Positions 24,116-33,561 are shown, counted from the stretch's first letter. The stretch is 64,000 nt of DNA from an uncultured Stenotrophomonas sp. (GCF_945952405.1 NZ_CAMFIA010000006.1:62001-126000); one strand, 5' to 3'. Program-made: numbers and translations. The notes: generated by a model from the letters alone, not told the origin.

Positions 24116-27100
24116 TCAGCGCGTGGGGGCGCCAGCCGCCGCCAGCAGGTGGTTGATCGCCCAGCGTAACGCCAGTGGTTTGAACGGCTTGTTCAGCAGT
24201 GACAGCCCGGCGTCGCGCACTGCCTCACGCGTGCGGCTGCCGGTATCGGCGCTGAGGATCACCGTCGGTCGCGCGCCATGGCGGGCGGCCAGCCGCTGCC
24301 ACAGCCCGACCCCGGTATCGCCGTCGTCGAGGTGGTAGTCGAACAGCCACAGCGCCGCGTCCTGTGCCGCTGGCCCGATGGCCGCGGCGTTGCCAGCGGC
24401 GGTGACCTCGCAGCCCCAGGAAAGCAACAGCTGGCGCATGGCCTGCAGCGCCTCGGGGTCATTGTCGACCACCAGCACGTGGATGCCCTTGAGCGTGCTG
24501 CCGCTGCTGCCAGCAGACACCACCTGCAGCGCCGCCGGTGGCGTCGCGCCTGCCACGCGGATCGAGAACACCGAGCCGCGTTCCGGCACGCTGTGCAGGT
24601 GCAGGGGCGCATGCAGCAGTTCGCCGATGCGCTGCGCGATGGCCAGGCCGAGACCCAGCCCCTGGCCATTGCTGCGGTCGCCGCGGTGGAATTCCTCGAA
24701 GACGACAGCCTGCTGCGCCGGCGCGATGCCGGGGCCGGTGTCGTACACGCCGATCGACCGCGAAGCCCCGTGGCGACGCACGCCGAGCACCACACCGCCG
24801 CGACGGGTGTAGCGGATCGCATTGGCGAGGAAGTTCTGCAGCACCCGGCGCAGCAGCAACGGGTCACTGTGGACCCAGGCGGTGCTGCGCACATGGCGGA
24901 ACTGCAGGCCGCGGGCCGCGGCCAGCACGGCGAATTCCTGTGCCAGCGGGTCCAGTACGGTCGCCAGCGCGAACGGGCGCGGGTCCGCGACCAGGCCACC
25001 GGCCTCCAGCCGCGAGATGTCCAGCAGGCCCGACAGCAGGTCATCGGTGGAATCCAGCGCGCCGCGGATCTGGCGCAGGAAGCTGTCCAGGAACTCGGAT
25101 TCGACGTGCTGCGACATCGCGTCGGTCAACAACTGTGCGGCATGCAGGGGCTGGATCAGGTCGTGGCCGACCGCCGTCAGGAAGCGGGTCTTGGCGACAT
25201 TCGCGCGCTCGGCTTCGTGTACCGCTTGTTCCAGCCTGGCGGTGCGGTCCTGCACGCGGTGCTCCAGGGTTTCATTGCTGCGCTTGAGCGCATCCTCGGC
25301 GCGGCGGAACGCGGTGACGTCGGTGAAGGTGGCCACATACCCGCCGCCCGGCATCGGGTTGCCCCGGATCTCGACGATGGTGCCATCGGGAAACACGCGC
25401 TCGGACAGATGCGGCGTACCCCGCCGCATGTGCGCGACGCGGCGTTGCAGCGCCTGTTCCGGTGTATCGCCGGGGCTGTCGCCGATGTTCAGCTGGCCGA
25501 GTGCCCACAGGGTGAGGTTGACCACCGGCTGCCCGACCTGCAGCAACTCCGGCGGGAAGCGGAACAGCGCGGCATAACGGCTGTTCCAGGCCACCAGCTG
25601 CAGCTGCGCATCCACCACGCTGATGCCCTGGCTCATGTTCTCCAGCGCGGCTTCCAGCAGGCGCTGGTTGAAACGCAGTACCTGGGTGGCCTCACCGACC
25701 GCGCGGGTCACTGCATCCAGCGGTGCGGCACCGCCATCGCGGGCGGCTTCGATCAGCAGCCGCGCCATGCCGGCACCGACCACGGCGGTCAGTTCGCGTT
25801 CGATGGCGACCACCCGTTCGTCATCCAGCAGCTGCCCGGCGTGGCCCTCCATCAGCTGGCGCGCGCGCTCCTGGCCGAGGAAGCGGCCGGCGGTCCTGCG
25901 CAGCGACGCCGCCGCCACCGCATCACGCTGGCGCGGCAATGACGGACGCACCGCACGCGATACCAGTGCTACGGTCAGCAGGTTGATCGCCAGGCTGGCG
26001 CCCATGCTGATCGCGATATGCCCCGGCTGCATGCGCAGCGAGACCATCGCCAGCCAATGCAGCGCATCCGGATCGGTCGCTGCCGGCGTGGCAGGGACCA
26101 CCATCGGCAGCAGCACCAGCCACAGCCAGGCCAGCGAGCCCAGGACGATGCCGGCGATGATCGCCGGTGAAGGCGTGCGCGGGCGATACACCGCCAGCAG
26201 CACGGCCGGAGCCAGGTGCGAGAGGGCAGTGAACGACATCAGACCGAAATCACTGAGCGCCTCGGTGCCGCTCATGGCCCGGCTGTACAGCCACGCCATC
26301 AGGAACACCGCAACGATGCCGGCACGCCGGAAGGCCAGTACGCGCGGGCGCAGGTCGGCGGCCGCGGCGCCGCCGTCGATGCCCTCCAGCAGGCGCGAAC
26401 CGAAGCCGTGGTTGCCGAGCATGATCGACAGGGTCAGCCCGGACAGGATCATCATGCCGGTGGCCGCGCTCAGGCTGCCCAGATAGGCCAGCAGGGCCAG
26501 CAGGTGATGGCCGCCGGCCTTCGGCAGGGCCAGTACGTACAGGTCCGGTGATACCGAAGCAGGCAGCTCCGCGGCGCCGGACAGGGCCATCGGTACCGAT
26601 GGCAGGCCGATCAGCAGCAGGTAGACCGGGAACAGCCAGCGTGCGGTCCTGAGGTCGGCAGGCCGGCGCAGTTCGACCACGCCGACATGGAACTGGTGGG
26701 GCAGGGTGAAGGCCGAGATCGCGCCCAGCGCGACCATGGTCAGGTAGTCCGGAACAATCGGCGTGGGCGGCAGCTGTGCCATCTTCTCCAGCAGCGGCGT
26801 ACCCGACTGCTGTACCGACAGTGCGGCATACAGGCCGATGGCCAGCAGTGCCACCAGCTTCAGCATCGACTCCAGTCCCAGCGCCACCACGATGCCGCGG
26901 TTGTGCTCGGTGGCCGACGCCTTGCGTGCACCGAACAGCAAGGTGAAGGCCGCCATCGTCAGCGCGAACCAGAACGACATGTCCAGCTGCCAGCCCACGG
27001 GCGCGAACTGGTCGCCGAGCAGCGCGCCCAGCCCCTGGCTGACCGCCCGCAGCTGCAGCGCGATGTACGGGATGATGCCGAACAGCGCGACCAGGGTGAT

Positions 27101-27451
27101 GGTCAGGCCGAGGCCCTGGTCGGCACGCAGCCGGGCGACCACCAGATCGGCGAGGGTGGCACTGTTGTGTTGCCGGGCCAGCCGCGCCAGGCGCAGCAGG
27201 AAGGGCAGGCCGAGGGCGAAGATCAGTGCCATGCCGACCAGGGTCGGCGGGATCGGGAAGCGCCACTGCAGGCCCTGCGAAGCCGCGCCGTAATAGGTCC
27301 ATGCGGTGCAGTGCACGGCCAGGGACAGCGCATAGATGGCCGGCCAGGCGCGCGCCAGCCGGTGCCCCTGGCGCTCGCCCCACAGGGCGACGCCAAACAG
27401 CAGTACGGTCCACGCAATACAGGCGAACAGAACGACGGAAGGCGTCAACAT
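24116..27451 (-). CDS. Hybrid sensor kinase with SSS-type transporter domain (CrbS/MxtR-like)
   Basis: A 1111-residue membrane kinase. Residues 1-490 hold about 12-13 hydrophobic helices of the sodium:solute symporter family (HCTAWTYYGAASQGL). A PAS domain follows (LEAALENMSQGISVVDAQLQLVAWNSRYA is its start region), then a coiled linker. The dimerisation/phosphoacceptor box reads FLTAVGHDLIQPLHAA. The HATPase domain has N box FLANAIRYTRRGGV, G1 YDTGPGI and G2 GQGLGLGLA. The C-terminal receiver has HVLVVDNDP and LWLFDYHLDDG. Family knowledge: such kinases sense solute transport or metabolites and regulate acs and related genes through a LuxR-type partner. The partner is most likely the regulator at 23437. 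Confidence 0.93.
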   Translation of the reverse strand: MLTPSVVLFACIAWTVLLFGVALWGERQGHRLARAWPAIYALSLAVHCTAWTYYGAASQGLQWRFPIPPTLVGMALIFALGLPFLLRLARLARQHNSATLADLVVARLRADQGLGLTITLVALFGIIPYIALQLRAVSQGLGALLGDQFAPVGWQLDMSFWFALTMAAFTLLFGARKASATEHNRGIVVALGLESMLKLVALLAIGLYAALSVQQSGTPLLEKMAQLPPTPIVPDYLTMVALGAISAFTLPHQFHVGVVELRRPADLRTARWLFPVYLLLIGLPSVPMALSGAAELPASVSPDLYVLALPKAGGHHLLALLAYLGSLSAATGMMILSGLTLSIMLGNHGFGSRLLEGIDGGAAAADLRPRVLAFRRAGIVAVFLMAWLYSRAMSGTEALSDFGLMSFTALSHLAPAVLLAVYRPRTPSPAIIAGIVLGSLAWLWLVLLPMVVPATPAATDPDALHWLAMVSLRMQPGHIAISMGASLAINLLTVALVSRAVRPSLPRQRDAVAAASLRRTAGRFLGQERARQLMEGHAGQLLDDERVVAIERELTAVVGAGMARLLIEAARDGGAAPLDAVTRAVGEATQVLRFNQRLLEAALENMSQGISVVDAQLQLVAWNSRYAALFRFPPELLQVGQPVVNLTLWALGQLNIGDSPGDTPEQALQRRVAHMRRGTPHLSERVFPDGTIVEIRGNPMPGGGYVATFTDVTAFRRAEDALKRSNETLEHRVQDRTARLEQAVHEAERANVAKTRFLTAVGHDLIQPLHAAQLLTDAMSQHVESEFLDSFLRQIRGALDSTDDLLSGLLDISRLEAGGLVADPRPFALATVLDPLAQEFAVLAAARGLQFRHVRSTAWVHSDPLLLRRVLQNFLANAIRYTRRGGVVLGVRRHGASRSIGVYDTGPGIAPAQQAVVFEEFHRGDRSNGQGLGLGLAIAQRIGELLHAPLHLHSVPERGSVFSIRVAGATPPAALQVVSAGSSGSTLKGIHVLVVDNDPEALQAMRQLLLSWGCEVTAAGNAAAIGPAAQDAALWLFDYHLDDGDTGVGLWQRLAARHGARPTVILSADTGSRTREAVRDAGLSLLNKPFKPLALRWAINHLLAAAGAPTR

Positions 27452-27485
27452 CGCTCCAGTGTAGGCAGGCAGCCGCCCGGATGGG

Positions 27486-27971
27486 CTAGGTGCTGATCAC
27501 GATCAGTGACAGCTGCTCAGCGACCAGTGCCAGCTGGCCATCCGCAACGTGCTGCACTTCCTTGCGCTGGGTCAACAGCCATTGCCCGGGCTGGCGTGCC
27601 TGCAGCGAGACCAGCTGCGAGCGTACCCGCACCTCGGAGCCGCTGGCGACCGGCGCCAGGAAGCGGACCTGGTTCAAGCCGTAGTTGAGTACGTGGGCAA
27701 TGCCCGGGAAGCCGGCCAATGCGGCCACATCGTCCTCGACGGTGAGCGCGAGCAGCAGGAAGCCGTGCGCGATGGTCCGCCCGCCCGGCAATTGTGCCTG
27801 CGCACGCGACGGGTCGACGTGGATCCAGTTGTGGTCGCCAGTGGCGCCGGCGAAGGCATCGATGCGCGCCTGCGTGAGGATGGTGCTGGTGCCGAGCCGC
27901 TCGCTGGCCGCCCATCGATGCAGGGCCTGCAGCGCTGCGGGCAACGCGTCTGCCGCGGTTGCGGCGCTCAT
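27486..27971 (-). CDS. MaoC-family dehydratase ((R)-specific enoyl-CoA hydratase-like)
   Basis: A 161-residue hot-dog-fold protein. The hydratase-2 catalytic segment is FAGATGDHNWIHVDPSRA (Asp and His), followed by TIAHGFLLLAL and LNYGLNQVRFLAPV. Family knowledge: PhaJ/MaoC enzymes interconvert (R)-3-hydroxyacyl-CoA and trans-2-enoyl-CoA, linking hydroxyalkanoate or beta-oxidation pools. ATG 27971 overlaps the stop of the alpha/beta-hydrolase gene as ATGA, so the two are translationally coupled. Confidence 0.92.
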   Translation of the reverse strand: MSAATAADALPAALQALHRWAASERLGTSTILTQARIDAFAGATGDHNWIHVDPSRAQAQLPGGRTIAHGFLLLALTVEDDVAALAGFPGIAHVLNYGLNQVRFLAPVASGSEVRVRSQLVSLQARQPGQWLLTQRKEVQHVADGQLALVAEQLSLIVIST

Positions 27972-28846
27972 GCAACGCACCCCAGCAACGCCAGGATGGC
28001 GTCACGCGCTTCGGGCTCGGACAGCATCGGGGCATGCCCCACATCCGGCACTTCAACCAGGCGGGCGCTGTCCGAGGTGGCGGCCATCTGCCGCGCGACC
28101 TCGGCCGGCAGGATGTCCGACAGCGCGCCACGCACCACCAGCACCGGCACCCGTGCGGTCAGCCCGCGTACCGCGCGCCACAACACCGGGCGCAGCAACC
28201 ACAGGACCCAGGGCCGGGTGGTGCGGATCACTGCCGGATCGTAGTCCAGTTCAAGCAGCCCGTCGCTGCGCGGGCGGAACGTACGTACCGCCATCGCCCG
28301 CCAATCGTCGTCGCCGAAGCGTGGGAACGCCGCCTTGCCGATCGACGCCACATACGCCGTGGCCTGTTCCAGGTTCATCGGCGGCACGGGTTTGCCGGCG
28401 TACTTGCCGATCCGTGCGAGCGCTTCACGGGGCACCTTGGGACCGGCATCGTTGAGCACGGCTGCGGCAATCCTCTCAGGGGCCCGGGAGGCGAGGGTGA
28501 TGGTCACCAGGACGCCCAGCGAGGTACCGACGAACACCGCCTTGTCGATGCCCTGCGCGCGCAGCAGCGCCACCATGTCATCCGCATAGGCGCGCGGGTT
28601 GTAGCTGGAGGGGTCCTGCGCCCATTCCGAACCGGCGCGCCCGCGCAGGTCGACCGCGATCACCCGCCAACCGGCAGCGGCAAGCGATGCGGCAAGCGCA
28701 TCGAAGTCGGCGCCATTGCGGGTCAGGCCGGGAATGCAGACCACCGTGCCGCGCGGCACCCGGCCCTCTGTGGGCGCATGGTCGCGCGCGTGCAGGCGCA
28801 GGCCATCGTTGCTGTTCCAGTACAGATCCTGGTAGGACGGCGTCAT
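27968..28846 (-). CDS. Alpha/beta hydrolase
   Basis: A 292-residue soluble alpha/beta hydrolase. Oxyanion region VCIPGLTRNGADF, nucleophile elbow VFVGTSLGVLVTI (Ser in GTSLG), catalytic aspartate region RGALSDILP and histidine in VGHAPMLSEPEA are all visible. It has no signal peptide, so it acts in the cytoplasm. Placed between the TonB receptor and the MaoC gene, it probably cleaves an ester imported by the receptor, for instance an oligoester or lysolipid. The exact substrate is unknown. Confidence 0.9.
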   Translation of the reverse strand: MTPSYQDLYWNSNDGLRLHARDHAPTEGRVPRGTVVCIPGLTRNGADFDALAASLAAAGWRVIAVDLRGRAGSEWAQDPSSYNPRAYADDMVALLRAQGIDKAVFVGTSLGVLVTITLASRAPERIAAAVLNDAGPKVPREALARIGKYAGKPVPPMNLEQATAYVASIGKAAFPRFGDDDWRAMAVRTFRPRSDGLLELDYDPAVIRTTRPWVLWLLRPVLWRAVRGLTARVPVLVVRGALSDILPAEVARQMAATSDSARLVEVPDVGHAPMLSEPEARDAILALLGCVA

Positions 28847-28857
28847 GCAGGGGCTTC

Positions 28858-31062
28858 CTAGAAGTCGTAACGGACGCTGAGACTATATTGGCGTGGCGGG
28901 CCATAGAAGCCAATCAAGGTGCCGACCGCCGGGATGTTGTAGCCGGTGGTGCGGTATTCCTTGTCGGCCAGGTTGGTCCCCTGCAGCGAGAAGGTCCACG
29001 CGTCGTCCAGCCGCCAGATCACGCCGGCGTTCACCAGCCCATAGCCCTCCTGGCGGATCACCGGGCTCAGGTCGGTGGTCGGCCAGACTTCGCTCTGGTA
29101 GCTGTAGCTCACCCGCGCCGACAGGTTGCTGCCATTGGCCAGGTCGGTACGGTATTCCACGTTCAATGCACCCGAGAATTCCGGTGCATTGGTGAACTTC
29201 ATCTGCCTGGCCACGTTGACGCCGCGGTCGATGTACTCGTCGTACTTCGTGTCCAGCCAGGCCAGGTTGCCGGAGATCAGCCAGTGCCGGCTGGGCAGGT
29301 ACTGGTACTCGACCTCCAGGCCCTTGACCGTGCCGGCACCGGCATTGGTGAAGTCACCGAAGAACGAATCGTCGATGCCATCGCCATTGGTGTCCAGGCC
29401 GGTGAACACCGACAGCTGGATGTCCTTGTACTTGTTGTAGAAGGCCGACAGGTTCAGGAACAGGCGCTGGTCGAGAAAGGCCATCTTGCTGCCGATCTCG
29501 TAGCTGTCGACGGTCTCGTCATCGAACGGTTCGGCCGACCGCGGCACCGCCACGGCGTTGGCGCGGATGTTGTAGCCGCCGGACTTGAAACCGCGTGTTG
29601 CCAGCCCGTAGACCATGATGTCCGGGGTGATCTGGTAGTCCAGCGATACCTTGGGCGAGACGTTCTTGAAGTTGGTCTTCTTGTCGAAGTCCGCAGTCAC
29701 CGCCACGGGCCGGCTGAAGCCGGGATCGGCATACAGGCGGTTCAGTACGATCGCGCGCTTGTCCTCGTCGGTGTAGCGCGCGCCGACGTCGAGCTTCAAT
29801 CGCTGGGTCAGGTCGAACGTCCAGTCCGCGTACAGCGCGATGCTGTCGGTCAGCACCTTGCCCTGGTTGTCGGCGAACTGTGCACTGAAGTAGTTGTTCT
29901 GGATCTGCCCGCCGGCCTCGCCGCTGAACTGGTACAGGCCGACCACGCCGCGCACCCGGCCACCGGCATCGTAGTTGAGCTGCACTTCATTGCTGACCTG
30001 GTTGTCGTTGTAGGTGCCGCTGACGTCGGCCAGCTTGACCGGCGTGGTGTCGAAGTCGATGTTGGCCTCGCTGTCGGATTCACGCTTGGCCACCACGTAC
30101 TTCACCGCGATGTCCTCGTTCGGCCGCCAGTTCACCGTGGCCGAGGCCCCCTTGGTTTCCACGTTGTTGAGATTGCGCATGCCCGAGCGGATGTCATAGC
30201 GGCTGTCCATCGGCGGGTAGGCACGCAGGAACGGGTTCGGCGCCAGCATCTTCGAGCCGCGCATGCCGGACTGGTCATCGATCCAGTCCAGCGCGAACTG
30301 CACGTCGAAGTCGTCGCCGGCATACGCGCCCAGGTTCAGGCGCGCGGCATTGATCTGCTTGTCGCTGACCGGCTGCCCGTTGAAGGTGTTCCTGCCGAAG
30401 CCGTCGTGGTTCATGCTGGCCACCGCGACGCGGGCGCGCAGGCCGCTGTCGGCGCCCCCGATCGGACCGCCGAGGGCGGCCTTGGCATCCAGCTGGCTGT
30501 AGTTGCCGACGGTGATCTGGGCAAAGCCCTCGGTCTGGGTCGGCAGGCCGCGTGAGATGTACTTGATCGCGCCACCGATGGTGTTCTTGCCGTACAACGT
30601 GCCCTGCGGGCCACGCAGCACCTCGATGCGCGAGACATCGAACACATCCAGCAGGGCGCCCTGCGGGCGCGCGATGTAGACATCGTCCAGGTAGATGCCC
30701 ACGCCCGGGTCCGCGCCCCAGGTCGGATCGGACTGGCCGACGCCGCGGATGTAGGCGGTGACGGTGCTGCTGGCGCCGCGCGCGGCGTAGATGGTCAGGT
30801 TGGGCACCTGGCCATCAAGGTCGCTGATGTCCTGGACGTTCATCCTGTCCAGTGCCTCCGAGGTGAACGCGGTCACTGCCACCGGCACCTCCTGCAGGGT
30901 CTCTTCGCGCTTGCGCGCGGTGACCTTGATGCTGTCGAGGTTGGTGGGTGAAGCGGACCTGCCTGCCGCTGGCGCAGTCTGTGGCGCCTCCTGTGCCAGT
31001 GCCAGTGCCGGCGTCGAGGCCAGCAGTGCGCCGATCATGAGACTCAGGCAATTCCGTTTCAT
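28858..31062 (-). CDS. TonB-dependent outer-membrane receptor
   Basis: A 734-residue receptor with signal peptide (LSLMIGALLASTPALALAQ), TonB-box region SIKVTARKREETLQEVPVAV, plug domain (YIRGVGQSDPTWGADPGVGIYLDDVYIARPQG, with LRGPQGTLYGKNTIGGAI) and a beta-barrel ending in SLSVRYDF with terminal phenylalanine. It belongs to the broad non-siderophore group common in Xanthomonadaceae, whose members import organic substrates. It begins a minus-strand run with the hydrolase and MaoC genes, and lies opposite a secreted polyester-type esterase. This suggests it imports products of that enzyme; ligand not established. Confidence 0.93.
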   Translation of the reverse strand: MKRNCLSLMIGALLASTPALALAQEAPQTAPAAGRSASPTNLDSIKVTARKREETLQEVPVAVTAFTSEALDRMNVQDISDLDGQVPNLTIYAARGASSTVTAYIRGVGQSDPTWGADPGVGIYLDDVYIARPQGALLDVFDVSRIEVLRGPQGTLYGKNTIGGAIKYISRGLPTQTEGFAQITVGNYSQLDAKAALGGPIGGADSGLRARVAVASMNHDGFGRNTFNGQPVSDKQINAARLNLGAYAGDDFDVQFALDWIDDQSGMRGSKMLAPNPFLRAYPPMDSRYDIRSGMRNLNNVETKGASATVNWRPNEDIAVKYVVAKRESDSEANIDFDTTPVKLADVSGTYNDNQVSNEVQLNYDAGGRVRGVVGLYQFSGEAGGQIQNNYFSAQFADNQGKVLTDSIALYADWTFDLTQRLKLDVGARYTDEDKRAIVLNRLYADPGFSRPVAVTADFDKKTNFKNVSPKVSLDYQITPDIMVYGLATRGFKSGGYNIRANAVAVPRSAEPFDDETVDSYEIGSKMAFLDQRLFLNLSAFYNKYKDIQLSVFTGLDTNGDGIDDSFFGDFTNAGAGTVKGLEVEYQYLPSRHWLISGNLAWLDTKYDEYIDRGVNVARQMKFTNAPEFSGALNVEYRTDLANGSNLSARVSYSYQSEVWPTTDLSPVIRQEGYGLVNAGVIWRLDDAWTFSLQGTNLADKEYRTTGYNIPAVGTLIGFYGPPRQYSLSVRYDF

Positions 31063-31147
31063 CCGGTCCTTCCCCTGGCATGTGCGTGCGGATGGCCCAT
31101 TGCCACCCGTGCAGCCAAGGCTAGCGGTGTCATCGGCCAGCGGCGAG

Positions 31148-31161
31148 TGGACCTAGGTCCA
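31148..31161. promoter_or_regulatory. Perfect 14-bp palindrome TGGACCTAGGTCCA
   Basis: Lies between the divergent TonB receptor and esterase genes. It shares the ACCTAGGT core with the palindrome at 23383, so one dimeric regulator may bind both and control both halves of the locus. Confidence 0.55.
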
Positions 31162-31260
31162 GTCGGCGGCGGGCGTGGGATGCGGATACTGGGGCTCGCC
31201 CCCAGCCGGACGCGTTCCCCGGTACGTCTTCATCCACGACTCATGCACGAGGATCTGGTC

Positions 31261-32265
31261 ATGAAATACGGAATTGATTCGATCAAGGCGGTGCTGCTGG
31301 TGCTGTGCAGCTGGCTGGCGATGGCAGGCAGCGCCGCTGCTGCCGGCCCGGCAGGGCATTGGGACATCGGCCTGTATGGCAATCTGTTTGGCGCCCGCGA
31401 ATACCAGGTGTGGGTGCCGGCCGGCTACGATGCCACGCAGCCGCTGCCCCTTCTGCTGGTGCTGCACGGCTGTGTCAACGGGCCAAACCTGATGGGCGAA
31501 GCCTCCGGCTTCAACGATGTGGCCGATACCGAAGGCTTCATCGTGGTGTATCCGCGGCAGAACGTGACCGCCAATCCGGCCCGCTGCTGGAACTGGCAGC
31601 TGCCGATCAACCAGGCCCGCGACAGCGGCGAGGCCTCGATCCTGGCCGGCATCGTGGACAAGGTGAAGACCGGCTACAGCATCGATCCGCACCGGGTCTA
31701 TGTGACCGGCATTTCCGCTGGCGGTGCGATGACCTCGATCATGCTGGCCTGCTACTCGGATGTGTTCGCGGCAGGTGCCATCCACTCCGGCGGCATGTAC
31801 AAGGGGGCGACCACCATTTCCGGCAGCGCCTATGCCTTGCTGGCAGGCAGCATCTATTCGCCGGACAGTAACGGCCGGCTGGCCTGGCAGTGCTCGGGGT
31901 CGCCGTCGCCGCGACCGCTGCCGGTGCTGGTGTTCCACGGCAGCGCCGATCTCACCGTCAACCCGGTGAACGGACAGCAGGCGGTGCGCCAGTTCCTGCA
32001 GACCAATGATCTGGCCGACGATGGCCTGGACAACGATTCGGTCAGGTACCAGCCGACCAGCACCTACCACGGCCAGGTGCCGGGTGGCCGCGCGTATACG
32101 GTGGACAGCTATGCCTACGGCGGGCGCCTGCTGGTCCAGCATTACGTGGTGCAGGGAATGGGGCATGCCTGGAGCGGCAGCCAGTCGGGCCTGCCGTTCA
32201 CCGATCCCAAGGGGCCGGATGCCACCCTGATCACCTGGCTGTTCCTGAAGGATCAGCAGCGCTGA
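31261..32265 (+). CDS. Secreted PHB-depolymerase-family esterase
   Basis: A 334-residue secreted esterase with a signal peptide (VLLVLCSWLAMAGSAAAAG). LLVLHGCVNGPNLMGEASGF carries the oxyanion site, lipase box GISAGGAMTSIML the nucleophile, VFHGSADLTVNP the aspartate, and GMGHAWSGS the histidine. Family knowledge: this group (LpqC/PHB depolymerase/feruloyl esterase type) cleaves extracellular polyesters or acylated polysaccharides. ATG 31261 is preferred because GAGG lies eight bases upstream; an ATG six codons earlier lacks a ribosome site. It is divergent from the TonB receptor with a palindrome between them. Confidence 0.9.
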   Translation: MKYGIDSIKAVLLVLCSWLAMAGSAAAAGPAGHWDIGLYGNLFGAREYQVWVPAGYDATQPLPLLLVLHGCVNGPNLMGEASGFNDVADTEGFIVVYPRQNVTANPARCWNWQLPINQARDSGEASILAGIVDKVKTGYSIDPHRVYVTGISAGGAMTSIMLACYSDVFAAGAIHSGGMYKGATTISGSAYALLAGSIYSPDSNGRLAWQCSGSPSPRPLPVLVFHGSADLTVNPVNGQQAVRQFLQTNDLADDGLDNDSVRYQPTSTYHGQVPGGRAYTVDSYAYGGRLLVQHYVVQGMGHAWSGSQSGLPFTDPKGPDATLITWLFLKDQQR

Positions 32266-32320
32266 GTGATCGCTGCGCCCGGGTGCAGCCTGGGCGTGCC
32301 TTTGCCAGCCGCCGAGCGCA

Positions 32321-32357
32321 CGATCAACCGCAGGCGGGCCACGCCCGCGGTTGATCG
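32321..32357. terminator. 11-bp hairpin spanning the AraC gene stop
   Basis: CGATCAACCGC (32321-32331) and GCGGTTGATCG (32347-32357) are perfect arms with a 15-nt loop, overlapping the 3' end of the AraC gene. It lies between convergent genes and could act bidirectionally. A second near-palindrome (GCTGC-CCCGGG-GCAGC) lies just after the esterase stop, near 32271. Confidence 0.5.
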
Positions 32358-33178
32358 CCTGCGTCGGGCGCCTGCAGCCAGGCCCCGCGTTCGGCGAGGA
32401 AGCGCTTGGGCGGGGCGCCGACCGCCTTGCGGAACATGGTCACGAAGGCGCCAGCGCTGTCGTAGCCAAGGTCATCGGCAATGGACTGCACCGTCCTGCC
32501 CGTGGCCAGCATCGGCAGGGCAACCATCACATGCATCTGCCGCCGCCAGCGCCTTACGCTCAATCCGGTTTCAGCGCAGAACAGGCGGGACATGTTGCGC
32601 TCGCTCATTCCAATCCGGCCGGCCCACAGGTCGAGCGTTGCGCGCTCGGCCGGTTCAGCCAGCATGGCATTGGCCAGGGTGCGCAGTCGCGGCTCGGAAG
32701 GCATGGGCAGGTGAAGCCACTCCGGCGGCGCCGCGGCAAGCTCATCCAGCAGCACGGTCATCAGCCGGGCATGGGCGCTGCCGTCCTCGTACTGTAGCGG
32801 CAGGCGTGCGGTGCGCTGCAGCAGGGCATGCATGAACGGGGTGATCGCCATCGCGAAGCAGTGGGCTGGCAATCCCGGAACCGCCTCGGGATCAACGAAC
32901 ACGACGAACCCATGGGGCTTTCCGCTGCTGCTGGCGCGGTGGGTCAACCCGCCGGGAATCCAGATCGCCCCCTGCGGCGGCACCACCCACAGGCCGGCAG
33001 GCGACTCCAGCGTGATCAGGCCATGCGTGGCCACCAGCAGCTGCGCTTTCCGATGCGAATGAAAGTCCATTTCCCAGGCATCCGGGATCGGGTCCAGTTC
33101 GAACACCATGACCTTCTGCGCGACCCGATCCGGGTAGTCGGCGCCCAGGTCACTGCGCCCGGCAACCGCCTTGGTCAC
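32324..33178 (-). CDS. AraC-family regulator with cupin sensor domain
   Basis: A 284-residue regulator. The N-terminal cupin half has DFHSHRKAQLLVATHGLITLE and GAIWIPGGLTHRA. The C-terminal HTH pair is ATLDLWAGRIGMSERNMSRLF and RTVQSIADDLGYDSAGAFVTMFRKAVGAPPKRF. This layout matches AraC regulators that often control adjacent efflux genes, but no efflux gene adjoins. The start is GTG 33178 with AGGTG upstream; there is no ATG before residue 24. A small ORF precedes it on the same strand. Confidence 0.88.
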   Translation of the reverse strand: MTKAVAGRSDLGADYPDRVAQKVMVFELDPIPDAWEMDFHSHRKAQLLVATHGLITLESPAGLWVVPPQGAIWIPGGLTHRASSSGKPHGFVVFVDPEAVPGLPAHCFAMAITPFMHALLQRTARLPLQYEDGSAHARLMTVLLDELAAAPPEWLHLPMPSEPRLRTLANAMLAEPAERATLDLWAGRIGMSERNMSRLFCAETGLSVRRWRRQMHVMVALPMLATGRTVQSIADDLGYDSAGAFVTMFRKAVGAPPKRFLAERGAWLQAPDAGDQPRAWPACG

Positions 33179-33223
33179 GCCCGCACCTGCGCAGCCCTGG
33201 TCGGCCGGGAGCCACAGCGTCCT

Positions 33224-33346
33224 TCACTCCTCATCACGGGCCTGCCCGGGTTCATGCCGGTGCCAGACGCAGATGAATCCCATCAGGACGTGAATGATGG
33301 GCAGACTGCTGTGTGTTGCTTCAGTGGTGGGGGCGGTGTCATTCAT
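33224..33346 (-). CDS. Possible 40-residue small protein
   Basis: ATG 33346 with AGAGGA seven bases upstream opens a 40-codon frame with a short hydrophobic stretch (LPIIHVLMGFICVW) and charged ends. It lies 45 bp upstream of the AraC gene on the same strand. No homologue recognised; it could be a leader ORF or chance. Confidence 0.3.
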   Translation of the reverse strand: MNDTAPTTEATHSSLPIIHVLMGFICVWHRHEPGQARDEE

Positions 33347-33561
33347 GCGGGCATCCTCTGGAACCGAGGAGGGAAAGCGTATTCGGCGGGCCGGATACCG
33401 TCATTCGACAGTTCCGCCAGGTGATTCGCCAATCCGGCCAGATTCGCCACCGGGGCCGCAACGCCCCCGGCCATGGTCCCGGGAGGGCCGGCACGCGCAT
33501 TACCCGCATCCCATCCGCTATGTTGGGCGCCCCGTCCCTGTCTCCCCCTGAGCGTCAACGC

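Noticed and set aside
24278..25942. 554-codon plus-strand frame inside the hybrid kinase gene
   Set aside because: Antisense shadow; the opposite strand encodes a complete kinase with all motifs.
28687..30555. 622-codon plus-strand frame opposite the TonB receptor gene
   Set aside because: Val/Gln/His-rich shadow without ribosome site or known domain.
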